NCBI GenBank assembly: GCA_947630865.1
Contig: CANRJE010000078.1
Location: forward strand, 1 to 6,257
Reading direction: 5' to 3'
Length of the DNA stretch: 6,257 nucleotides
Origin: an uncultured Bacilli bacterium
GTDB taxonomy: Bacteria > Bacillota_I > Bacilli_A > RF39 > UBA660
Part shown: in pieces, positions 1 through 5,402 of the stretch
Layout of the letters: the number at the start of each line of letters is the position of its first letter
Position numbering within the stretch: the stretch's first letter is position 1
The notes under the pieces: model-generated
Seen by the model: the letters and a program-made list of their open reading frames with translations, nothing else
Told to the model about the DNA's origin: nothing
Database searches by the model: none
Position numbers and translations under genes: made by a program

Positions 1-276
1 ACTGTTGCAGACTATGAAATAGTTGAAGATGAAATAGAAGAAACCGAGAAAAAAATTAAGACTACTTATACAATTAACTATTATTTAATGAATCAAGATG
101 GTAAGAATTATACTTTATTTGAAAGTAAAACGAGTGATTGTAAAGTTGGAGATAAAGTTAAAGGCGAAGTAAATAATTATAGTAGTAAATATATTACTCC
201 AAAAGAAATAGAAATTGAGATAGTTGAAGGAGAAAATATAATAAATTATTATTATGATCGTATAAATAGTAAGTAA
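1..276 (+). CDS. C-terminal end of a probable surface protein with a MucBP-like repeat (5' partial)
   Basis: The frame is open from base 1 to TAA at 274-276, so only the last 91 residues are seen. After a short acidic/lysine linker (about residues 7-20) comes a roughly 65-residue unit starting TYTINYYL, with NYTLFES, then VGDKV, then PKEIEIEIVEG, and ending with IINYYYDR. Strand-GD-strand-INYYY is the pattern of MucBP and related Ig-like beta-grasp repeats found at the C-terminal ends of secreted or surface proteins of low-GC Gram-positives. The protein ends just after the repeat, with no LPXTG motif or membrane anchor, so attachment must lie elsewhere or the protein is released. An internal ATG at 88 is not a real start, because the open frame and the repeat begin before it. 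The family call is from pattern only; the structural role as a terminal adhesin-like domain is inferred. Confidence 0.55.
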   Translation, partial: TVADYEIVEDEIEETEKKIKTTYTINYYLMNQDGKNYTLFESKTSDCKVGDKVKGEVNNYSSKYITPKEIEIEIVEGENIINYYYDRINSK

Positions 277-310
277 AAATACTAAACTTTAATATATTAA
301 ATTAAAATTG

Positions 311-341
311 CACTTAAAGGATTAAACTTTTAAGTGTTTTT
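311..341 (+). terminator. Rho-independent terminator after the surface-protein gene
   Basis: Arms 311-320 and 327-336 form a 10-bp stem (one G-U) with a 6-nt loop, followed by TTTTT at 337-341. It lies 35 bases after the stop at 276 and separates that gene from the next transcription unit. Confidence 0.8.
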
Positions 342-369
342 ATTATATAAAGAAATTTTGTCAATCTGA

Positions 370-398
370 TTGTATTAATTTTAGAAAAATGCTATTAT
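370..398 (+). promoter_or_regulatory. Promoter for the propeller membrane protein (extended -10)
   Basis: A TTGTAT -35 element (370-375) is followed after 17 bases by TATTAT (393-398), preceded by TG at 390-391 (extended -10, TGC-TATTAT). The predicted start point is near 405, only about 9 bases before the ATG at 414, and the purine-rich GGTGGT (405-410) would sit at the very 5' end of the RNA. The leader is thus extremely short. This is motif matching only. Confidence 0.55.
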
Positions 399-413
399 TA
401 ATATGGTGGTAAA

Positions 414-1838
414 ATGAGTAAGGATAAAAAATTAACAAAAGAAGAAAAGCAAAAAATTAAAGCAGAAAAAAAAGCAACTCGTGATTATATTACATTAAAA
501 AGAAGAGCTAAAGTGATTATGTTTATATGCTTTGCACTTATTGTTATTGAACTTATAATTATGTTATTTATGCATATCTCACGAGATAATAAATTGGAAT
601 TTATTGATACTTTATATAGTGTAAAAAACGTTGATGATGATTATTATATAGCAGTTGGTTCTAGTAATTTTAAACATAGTAGATATAACGATTCTTTTAC
701 TTATCAATATGAGGATGGTATTTTTAAAGGACAAATTAATACAGTTTATGCTGAACAAGCTAAAATTGTTAAATATGACAAGGAATTAAATCTTGTTTTT
801 GAAAAAACTTTTAAAGGAGAATATGATTCAACTTTTTATGATGTAGCAAGTGTTAAAGATGGTTATATAGCTGTTGGTAGTTATGTATTAGAAAAAGAAC
901 AATTAACAGCTAATACAAGAGATGGATTAATTGTTAAATATGATTTAGATGGTAATGAAATTTGGCATAAAAACTTTCAAATATTAGGTGATACTGAGTT
1001 TAAAAGTATATTAATTCTTGATGATGGAATATTAGTAGTAGGACAAAGTATTTATGAAAACTTAGAAATAGGAAACCATAATACTGGTGGTGGAATTATT
1101 GTTAAATATGATTTTGATGGTAATGAAATTTGGCGAAATAATTATGGTGGTAATAAGTCAGGAATATTTGAAGATGTAGTTTTAGTTAAAGATGGTTATA
1201 TTGTATGTGGAAAAGATGCTAAGAATTATGGTATGCTTATTAAATTTGATTTAAAAGGAACACGTAAATGGGTTAAAAACTATGAATTTACTGATACTTT
1301 TGGAATGTATGATATTGAGGTTAAAGATGATAAATTATATATTGCAACAGGTATAAATGTAAGTGATGAAAAAGATAAAAACGGGGATTTAATCTACAAC
1401 TATGATGCTGGAATTTTAGTTTATGATTTAAATGGAAATTTGCTTGATACATATTCTATAGGAGGAAGTGCTGATGATAGATTTAATTCTTTACTTCTTT
1501 TAGATGATAAAATTGTTGCAGTTGGATATTCTACTTCTAAAGATATAAAAATAAAAGATTTAGATTATCAAAAAGATAAAAGTGAAGGAATAATTGTTAC
1601 TTTTGATTATGATGGTAACATTAAGGAAACAAAATCTTATAGTGGAAAGAAAAATGAGGTTTTAAATGATATAATTTTAGCAATTCCTGATACAGCTGAT
1701 AAAATTAATAATACTAAACCTTATATTATGGTTGGATATACTAATTCTAAACGAGGATTATTTAATGGTAACAACAAAGATTACTTTGCTAAAATATTAA
1801 AATATTCAGAAAAGTTCAATTTAGATATTGAAAAATAA
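414..1838 (+). CDS. Single-pass membrane protein with a seven-repeat beta-propeller-like ectodomain
   Basis: The 474-residue protein has a lysine-rich cytoplasmic N-terminus (1-33), one hydrophobic segment (about 34-54, VIMFICFALIVIELIIMLFM) and a large outer domain. Positive residues before the segment predict N-in, C-out topology. The outer domain holds seven copies of a unit of about 50 residues: a strand like GYIAVG, a variable loop, then a strand like GLIVKYDLDGNEIW. The second strands are near residues 117, 172, 227, 274, 332, 392 and 458. Seven such units suggest a closed seven-bladed propeller of the PQQ-like/WD40-like class, usually a binding or scaffold domain. No catalytic motif is visible, so ligand and function are unknown. 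The gene has its own promoter and terminator and appears monocistronic. A start at 414 keeps the basic N-terminus; GGTGG lies just upstream. Confidence 0.75.
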   Translation: MSKDKKLTKEEKQKIKAEKKATRDYITLKRRAKVIMFICFALIVIELIIMLFMHISRDNKLEFIDTLYSVKNVDDDYYIAVGSSNFKHSRYNDSFTYQYEDGIFKGQINTVYAEQAKIVKYDKELNLVFEKTFKGEYDSTFYDVASVKDGYIAVGSYVLEKEQLTANTRDGLIVKYDLDGNEIWHKNFQILGDTEFKSILILDDGILVVGQSIYENLEIGNHNTGGGIIVKYDFDGNEIWRNNYGGNKSGIFEDVVLVKDGYIVCGKDAKNYGMLIKFDLKGTRKWVKNYEFTDTFGMYDIEVKDDKLYIATGINVSDEKDKNGDLIYNYDAGILVYDLNGNLLDTYSIGGSADDRFNSLLLLDDKIVAVGYSTSKDIKIKDLDYQKDKSEGIIVTFDYDGNIKETKSYSGKKNEVLNDIILAIPDTADKINNTKPYIMVGYTNSKRGLFNGNNKDYFAKILKYSEKFNLDIEK

Positions 1839-1865
1839 AAAGGTGCATAGAAATATGTGCTTTTT
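1839..1865 (+). terminator. Rho-independent terminator after the propeller gene
   Basis: Directly after the TAA at 1836-1838, left arm 1839-1849 pairs with 1854-1864 around a GAAA tetraloop (1850-1853). The stem has three G-U pairs and its 3' side ends in a T run (1861-1865). Confidence 0.75.
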
Positions 1866-1907
1866 CAATGATTTCACATAAATTTCATTTTCTTAATTGG
1901 TAAAATA

Positions 1908-1916
1908 TGTTATGAT
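1908..1916 (+). promoter_or_regulatory. Extended -10 promoter for the protease-phospholipase operon
   Basis: TGT-TATGAT (1908-1916) matches an extended -10 and repeats the style of the promoter at 390-398. No good -35 is visible (best is TTTTCT at 1888-1893, 17-base spacing), as is common with extended -10 promoters. TATAAT at 1918-1923 is an alternative. A strong GAGGAG site (1934-1939) lies 6 bases before the ATG at 1946. Confidence 0.45.
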
Positions 1917-1945
1917 ATATAATATAATTAATTGAGGAGATTATC

Positions 1946-3184
1946 ATGAAAGATAAAATAAAAAAAATAGTAAATAAAGTAAAAAAAGTTGCAAAAAAAT
2001 GTTTTGATTTTATAAATAAAAAGAATCGTTTTAATACTATGGAAACGATTTGTTTAATGATTATTGCTGTTATATTTGGTATGGTTATAGGTGGCATTGT
2101 AATGTATAAAAAGGGAACTTTAAATTTAGGGGTTAAAAATGAATTAAATCAGTTTGTTGATACTTATACTGAAATTTTAAATGAATACTATAAAGATGTT
2201 TCAGGTGAAGATTTATTGGAAGCTGGAATAAATGGAATGGTAAGTTTTTTAGGTGATCCTTATTCAGTTTATATGGATAAAGAAGAAAGTCAAGAATTTA
2301 TGGAACAAGTTAATGGAAAATACATAGGAATTGGTATGGAAATTATTCAGAAAGATAAGGGTAATATTGAAGTTTATGATGCTTTTGAAGATGGTCCAGC
2401 TTATAAAGCAGGAATTAGAAATGGTGATAAATTAATTAAAGTTGGAAATAAATCAGTTGCTGAATTATCAACTAGTGAAGTAGCTGATTTGGTAAAAGGC
2501 AAAGAAGGGACAACTGTTGAAATTACTGTTTCTAGAGATGATAAAGAAAAAACTTATAAAATAAAAAGACAAAGTGTTGATATTATATCAGTTACTGAAG
2601 AAGTAATTTCATACAATGATAAAAAAGTAGGTTATATATTAATTGATATTTTTGCTGCTAATACCAAAACACAATTTGAGAAAGCTTTAAAATCTTTAGA
2701 GAAAGAGAATATTGATTCTTTAATAATTGATGTAAGAGACAATAGTGGGGGTTATTTATTAACAGTTACAGATATATTATCCCTATTCTTAGAAAAAGGA
2801 GATGTTATTTATCAACTAAAAACTAAAGAAAAGATAGAGAAAATTAATGATAAAACTGAAGAAAAAAGAGATTATAAAATAGCTATTTTAACTAATGGTT
2901 CTAGTGCAAGTGCAAGTGAGGTTTTAACAGCTTCTCTTATGGAAAACAATAATGCTATTTCTGTTGGAACAACAACATTTGGAAAAAGTAAAGTTCAAAA
3001 GACTCAAGAATTATCAAATGGTACTAGCATTAAATATACCTTTCAAGAATGGTTAACACCAAAAGGTAAAAGTGTAGGTGGAGTTGGAATTAAACCAACT
3101 TATGAAGTAACTTATAAAATAGGTGAATCAGAAAATGAATATGATTCTCAACTTACTAAAGCTTTAGAAGTTATAACGGAGTAG
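1946..3184 (+). CDS. S41-family C-terminal processing protease (CtpA/CtpB type) with PDZ domain
   Basis: The 412-residue protein is a membrane-anchored serine protease of the Ctp/Tsp family, which cuts exported or membrane proteins after PDZ recognition of C-terminal tails. The N-terminus is strongly basic (1-28), with one membrane segment at about 36-54, so the protease domain should lie outside the membrane. A helical region follows (65-122, with the family-typical FLGDPYSVYM at 101-110), then a PDZ domain (about 125-208, GPAYKAGIRNGDKLIKVG) and the peptidase core (about 225-390). The catalytic Ser-Lys dyad is Ser322 in GSSASASEV and Lys347 in TFGKSKVQ, exactly 25 residues apart as in known Ctp enzymes. 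Gln351 matches the third active-site residue. DVRDNSGGYL (262-271) is the conserved core strand. Length and motifs are complete, so it should be active. It is the first gene of a unit with the phospholipase-like gene. Whether it corresponds to CtpA or CtpB of Bacillus cannot be told. Confidence 0.95.
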   Translation: MKDKIKKIVNKVKKVAKKCFDFINKKNRFNTMETICLMIIAVIFGMVIGGIVMYKKGTLNLGVKNELNQFVDTYTEILNEYYKDVSGEDLLEAGINGMVSFLGDPYSVYMDKEESQEFMEQVNGKYIGIGMEIIQKDKGNIEVYDAFEDGPAYKAGIRNGDKLIKVGNKSVAELSTSEVADLVKGKEGTTVEITVSRDDKEKTYKIKRQSVDIISVTEEVISYNDKKVGYILIDIFAANTKTQFEKALKSLEKENIDSLIIDVRDNSGGYLLTVTDILSLFLEKGDVIYQLKTKEKIEKINDKTEEKRDYKIAILTNGSSASASEVLTASLMENNNAISVGTTTFGKSKVQKTQELSNGTSIKYTFQEWLTPKGKSVGGVGIKPTYEVTYKIGESENEYDSQLTKALEVITE

Positions 3185-3187
3185 TAA

Positions 3188-4129
3188 ATGCCTCTTACAA
3201 TGACTCATGCTTATATAGCTAAAGATATTTATAATAATTTAAACGAAAAGATAAAAAAGAAAATTGATAATTCTTATTTAGATGAATTATTAGTATTTTC
3301 TAAAGGATTTGATGTTTTCTTTTTTTACTTTGATTTTAAAAATATAAAACATAGTATAAAGATATTAAACTATGGTAAATATTTTCATAATCATAAGACT
3401 AATGAATTTTTTATAAATCTTACTAATAAGGTTAAAGAAACGAAAGATATCGATGAATTCTTATTTTTGATTGGCCTAATAACACATTATGTTGCTGATA
3501 AGACAATTCATCCTTATGTTAATTATAAAGCAACAACTATGCTAAAACCACATACAACTAAAAAAGATTGGCATTTTATGATTGAAAGTTATTTTGATAA
3601 TTATCTTGTTAGAGAAAGAGAAAGTGGTAATTATTTAAAATATAAAATATATGAAGGTGCATCATTTGATTTGAAAAGAAATAATAAAATTATTAGACTT
3701 TTAAATGATAGTTTTGAAGAAGTTTTTAAAGTTTCTAATATGGGAGAAAATTATTATTTAGCACTTTCTAAAATGAAAAGATTTTTTAAGTATTTAAGAC
3801 ATGATACTTTTGGGTATAAAAGAATTTTTTATTTATCAGTTAATTTTTTAGCTAAAAGATTATTTCGAGATGTTAGTTATTTATCGTATCATTTTAAATT
3901 GGATAGAGATTCTGAAATTTTAAATTTAAATCATCAAGATTGGTATAATATTCATGATAAAAAATATAAAAGTAATGAAAGTTTACTAGAACTTTATAAC
4001 AAAGTAATTAAAGAAGGAACTGATATTATTAATGATGTATATGATTATGTTTTTTTAGATAAAAAGATAGATTTAGAAAAATTATATCAGAATAAATCAT
4101 ATTCTAATGGGTTAACTCTTTCAGAATAA
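3188..4129 (+). CDS. Zinc-dependent phospholipase C-like protein
   Basis: The 313-residue protein carries the metal-ligand pattern of the zinc-dependent phospholipase C family (clostridial alpha-toxin/cereolysin fold): His7 in MTHAYIA, Asp42 in SKGFDVFFFY, a His cluster (55, 67, 69), His100-x3-Asp104 and His108 in ITHYVADKTIHPYVNY, and His129-x3-Glu133 in WHFMIESYFDNYL. Family members hydrolyse phospholipid head groups using three zinc ions. Unlike the toxins it lacks a signal peptide and a C-terminal membrane-binding C2-like domain, so it is probably intracellular, acting on an unknown substrate. ATG 3188 follows the protease stop by 3 bases, and its GGAG (3178-3181) lies inside the protease gene, implying translational coupling. 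No clear terminator follows, so transcription may once have run into the transporter gene. The last 350 bases are duplicated at 5407-5710 as a broken copy; this copy is the intact one. Confidence 0.85.
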   Translation: MPLTMTHAYIAKDIYNNLNEKIKKKIDNSYLDELLVFSKGFDVFFFYFDFKNIKHSIKILNYGKYFHNHKTNEFFINLTNKVKETKDIDEFLFLIGLITHYVADKTIHPYVNYKATTMLKPHTTKKDWHFMIESYFDNYLVRERESGNYLKYKIYEGASFDLKRNNKIIRLLNDSFEEVFKVSNMGENYYLALSKMKRFFKYLRHDTFGYKRIFYLSVNFLAKRLFRDVSYLSYHFKLDRDSEILNLNHQDWYNIHDKKYKSNESLLELYNKVIKEGTDIINDVYDYVFLDKKIDLEKLYQNKSYSNGLTLSE

Positions 4130-4272
4130 AATTTAATATACTATTTAACTTGCCTATACAAAGTTAGATATGTTTCATACTTTAGTAATGAGGTATCAAA
4201 TATGTCTAATTTTATTTTTACATTAAATCCAATTATACAAGCTTTAATAGCAAAAATTTTTACATGGGAGTA
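3780..4272 (+). repeat. Direct duplication, left copy (phospholipase end to transporter start)
   Basis: This stretch matches 5407-5854. Before 4061 the offset is 1627 bases; after a 46-bp deletion in the right copy (bases 4061-4106 missing) it is 1581. I count 11 substitutions in 3780-4116, none across 4117-4253, one at 4254 and a 1-base deletion at the GGG near 4268. The left edge is fuzzy: TAAAATGA at 3769-3776 also matches 5399-5406, then 3 bases are missing from the right copy. Confidence 0.95.
4150..4178 (+). promoter_or_regulatory. Duplicate of the transporter promoter region, now driving a truncated gene
   Basis: This is base-for-base identical to the region before the intact ZIP transporter (5731-5759), with TTGCCT (4150-4155) and, 17 bases later, TTTCAT (4173-4178). 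If active it would transcribe the transporter stub and then run antisense into the recombinase remnant. Confidence 0.3.
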
Positions 4273-4285
4273 TATTTATCTATAA
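4202..4285 (+). pseudogene. Truncated 5' fragment of the ZIP metal transporter gene
   Basis: ATG 4202 with GAGGT upstream opens a 27-residue frame ending TAA at 4283-4285. The first 22 codons match the intact transporter at 5783 (one change, AAA for ACA at codon 18). One G is missing near 4268 and similarity stops there, exactly where the recombinase remnant on the other strand begins. Only the first membrane segment would be made, so it cannot transport metal. It is the transporter half of the left duplicate. Confidence 0.9.
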
Positions 4286-4416
4286 TAACATAATTATGTT
4301 GTTTTCAATATTCATTTAAAGTGTTTTCTTGTATTTCAATTGAATCATCTTCTTTAGCCTGTCTATCAGTTGATACTTTTATATACAATGCTACTATATT
4401 TATTTCTTTTTTTCAT
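4269..4416 (-). pseudogene. Serine recombinase, N-terminal remnant
   Basis: Read on the - strand from ATG at 4416-4414, the product is MKKEINIVALYIKVSTDRQ once one A is removed from the A7 tract (4407-4413). It continues with AKEDDSIEIQENTLNEY, an in-frame TGA at 4305-4307, then KQHNYVIIDKYT up to the junction at 4269. This is the start of the serine recombinase catalytic domain: strand VALYIKVS with the nucleophile Ser in VSTDRQ (codon 4371-4373), then the QENTL helix and the next strand. The TGA sits where related proteins often have Cys or a similar residue. AAGGA upstream on the same strand could be its ribosome site. With a frameshift, a nonsense codon and loss of everything after about 48 residues it is dead. 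Enzymes of this kind move phages, ICEs and large transposons, which marks the insertion as a decayed mobile element. Confidence 0.8.
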
Positions 4417-4611
4417 TATAACAATTCCTTTTCATTAAATTATATAGAAAAACTCTTATATAAATATAGTTAACTTTATATTTTATAGTTTTAGTTGGTA
4501 GCTAAGTAGTTTTTCATTTTGATTTCGTATTCGTAGTATGAGGTCTTTTTTGTAATAATTTGGATTTTTTTAATTATCATTTATTATGTATTAAGTATTA
4601 TACTAATATAC
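4417..4611. other. AT-rich spacer between toxin gene and recombinase remnant
   Basis: No convincing gene is visible. A weak dyad (arms 4592-4598 and 4608-4614, 9-base loop) followed by TTTTTT (4615-4620) could end + strand transcription coming from the transporter stub. On the - strand it is not followed by a T run, so the toxin transcript has no clear terminator here. A 29-residue - strand frame (4491-4580) has no ribosome site. Confidence 0.4.
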
Positions 4612-4980
4612 TTATTTTTTCATAATATTTTTTATATATTTATTAACTTTGATAATTAATAAATTAATGTTTTTATCGTCTAAAACAACATTGTATGGCT
4701 TTAATACTCTTTGAACGGATATAGTTCTCATCTGATCTAGTAAAGCTATAGAATCACTTAAATTAATATATACTAAATTTTGATATTTTAATTCATTATG
4801 ATTTCGTTTGTTAAATGCTTCATTGCTTTTAAAATGTTTTTCTTTTGGACTTGTAAGAGGTATGCAAAATACCATATTTTTAACTTTAGGAATAGTAAAT
4901 ATTATACTTAAATGAATATTGTTTATTTCAGCACCTTTGTTTCCTTTAAAATCTATATGATATATTTCTCCGTTTTTCAT
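4612..4980 (-). CDS. Type III toxin-antitoxin endoribonuclease toxin (ToxN/CptN-like, MazF fold)
   Basis: The 122-residue protein has the MazF/PemK-type layout: MKNGEIYHIDF (1-11), GAEINNIHLSIIF (16-28), IPLTSPKEKHF (40-50) and SIALLDQMRTISVQRVL (77-93), the last closely resembling the MazF LLxQIRTIDKxRL helix region. TSPK (43-46) resembles the active-site loop of ToxN toxins. His23 stands where bacterial MazF has its catalytic Arg, which argues for a ToxN/CptN relative rather than MazF. These toxins are endoribonucleases inhibited by a repetitive RNA that they cut into repeat units. I chose ATG 4978-4980 because GGAGG (4986-4990) is 5 bases upstream; the longer frame from 5034 would translate the terminator hairpin. 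The gene directly follows an RNA with two direct repeats and a terminator, the type III arrangement. No protein antitoxin gene is adjacent. The frame is intact amid decayed neighbours. The exact subfamily is uncertain. Confidence 0.78.
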   Translation of the reverse strand: MKNGEIYHIDFKGNKGAEINNIHLSIIFTIPKVKNMVFCIPLTSPKEKHFKSNEAFNKRNHNELKYQNLVYINLSDSIALLDQMRTISVQRVLKPYNVVLDDKNINLLIIKVNKYIKNIMKK

Positions 4981-4985
4981 AAATA

Positions 4986-4990
4986 CCTCC
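4986..4990 (-). promoter_or_regulatory. Ribosome binding site that fixes the toxin start
   Basis: On the - strand GGAGG is followed by TATTT and then ATG at 4980. It lies just after the antitoxin terminator, so toxin is made only from transcripts that read through the hairpin. It rules out the ATG at 5034 as the start. Confidence 0.85.
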
Positions 4991-5000
4991 AAATAAATAT

Positions 5001-5028
5001 AAAAAGGAACCCTGTAACAGAGTTCCTT
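5001..5028 (-). terminator. Intrinsic terminator between RNA antitoxin and toxin gene
   Basis: Read on the - strand, arms 5028-5018 and 5014-5004 form an 11-bp stem with one G-U pair, including AAGGAAC/GTTCCTT and CTG/CAG, around a 3-nt TTA loop, then CCTTTTTATA. The T run follows only on the - strand, so it is directional. In type III systems such a terminator sets the high antitoxin RNA to toxin mRNA ratio. Confidence 0.9.
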
Positions 5029-5040
5029 AAACAATAAATA

Positions 5041-5071
5041 GACTAATATGTTCCTCGATTTCTCTTCACAA
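5041..5071 (-). repeat. Antitoxin direct repeat, second unit in the RNA
   Basis: The 31 bases are identical to 5099-5129. The copy lies nearest the terminator, which begins 12 bases further on. Confidence 0.97.
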
Positions 5072-5098
5072 TGCTATTCATGATGTCATAATTTGACT

Positions 5099-5129
5099 GA
5101 CTAATATGTTCCTCGATTTCTCTTCACAA
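5099..5129 (-). repeat. Antitoxin direct repeat, first unit in the RNA
   Basis: The 31 bases are identical to 5041-5071, with 27 unlike bases (5072-5098) in between. This unit begins about 20 bases after the predicted transcription start. Confidence 0.97.
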
Positions 5130-5155
5130 CGCAGTCAATTACAACTTGTAGTAAT

Positions 5156-5184
5156 AATGTACCACATTTTATTCGAAAAATCAA
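5156..5184 (-). promoter_or_regulatory. Promoter of the RNA antitoxin (extended -10)
   Basis: On the - strand, TTGATT (5184-5179) is followed after 17 bases by TACATT (5161-5156), which is preceded by TGG, giving an extended -10. The start point would be near 5149, just ahead of the first repeat. The -35 lies inside the right arm of the dyad 5175-5201. An alternative upstream pair is TTAATA (5237-5232) with TATAAT (5214-5209). Confidence 0.5.
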
Positions 5185-5201
5185 ATGTTTTTTGATTTTT
5201 C
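5175..5201. repeat. Perfect 11-bp inverted repeat overlapping the antitoxin promoter
   Basis: Arms 5175-5185 and 5191-5201 are exact reverse complements around a 5-base loop (5186-5190). On the - strand it ends in a T run and could be a terminator shielding the module from upstream transcription. It also covers the -35 of the antitoxin promoter, so it could be an operator. The sequence does not decide between these. Confidence 0.6.
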
Positions 5202-5263
5202 TAACTCTATTATATGTATATTTTAATAAATTATTAATTATCTTCCCCCAATTCTTTATCAGT

Positions 5264-5365
5264 TTATTTTTTCTTTGTTCTATTACTATTTCTATCTATA
5301 TTATATATATCAATACAATAATGTAAATTTTTTACAAATACTTTTTTATTGTCAAGGTCATTCAT
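5264..5365 (-). pseudogene. XRE-family helix-turn-helix repressor, N-terminal remnant
   Basis: ATG 5365-5363 opens a 33-residue frame, MNDLDNKKVFVKNLHYCIDI through YNIDRN to a basic tail, ending TAA at 5264-5266. L-x-NK-x-VF-x-KNL-x-Y-x-x-x-x-x-x-x-DRN resembles the first helix of phage and ICE repressors of the XRE class (form LGNKEIFAKNLKYYM...DRN). The rest of the DNA-binding fold is missing. Shortly downstream in the same frame TDKELGED can be read, perhaps the decayed second helix. No ribosome site is visible. A repressor beside a recombinase fits a prophage or integrative-element remnant. The match is short and made by eye. Confidence 0.45.
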
Positions 5366-5402
5366 TACAATACACTAAAAGCATAAAAAAATCAATATTA
5401 AA

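Larger units (their letters stand above)
5001..5149 (-). ncRNA. Repetitive RNA antitoxin of the type III toxin-antitoxin module
   Basis: The predicted RNA starts near 5149 and ends at the terminator at 5001. It contains two perfect 31-base direct repeats (5099-5129 and 5041-5071) separated by 27 unlike bases, a 58-base period, with the core GAAGAGAAATCGAGG. The variable bases around each copy can close it into a stem. For the first copy, ATTGACT before the repeat pairs with AGTCAGT at its end. For the second, TGAATAG pairs with CTATTTA. Both stems are 7 bp with one wobble although the sequences differ. TGTG and CATA within the repeat can pair inside that stem. Known antitoxins (ToxI, CptI, TenpI) are repeats cut by their toxin into pseudoknotted units that block its active site. 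That this RNA does the same is inferred from order, repeats and terminator; it resembles the two-repeat CptI style most. Confidence 0.75.

Noticed and set aside
1885..2097. Minus-strand 70-residue frame
   Set aside because: It is antisense to the protease start, and its hydrophobic content mirrors the membrane segment and lysine codons of the real gene. It has no ribosome site.
4491..4580. Minus-strand 29-residue frame (MIIKKIQIITKKTSYYEYEI...)
   Set aside because: It has no ribosome site and no family I recognise, and it lies in AT-rich decayed DNA. It could be a further relic but cannot be supported.
4612..4980. Classical MazEF toxin
   Set aside because: There is no antitoxin protein gene next to it, the catalytic Arg position is His, and repeats plus terminator precede the gene.
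5041..5129. Two-repeat CRISPR array (31-base repeats with a 27-base spacer)
   Set aside because: There are only two repeats and no cas gene in the window. The repeats lie between a promoter and a terminator just ahead of a ToxN/MazF-like gene, which a type III antitoxin explains better.
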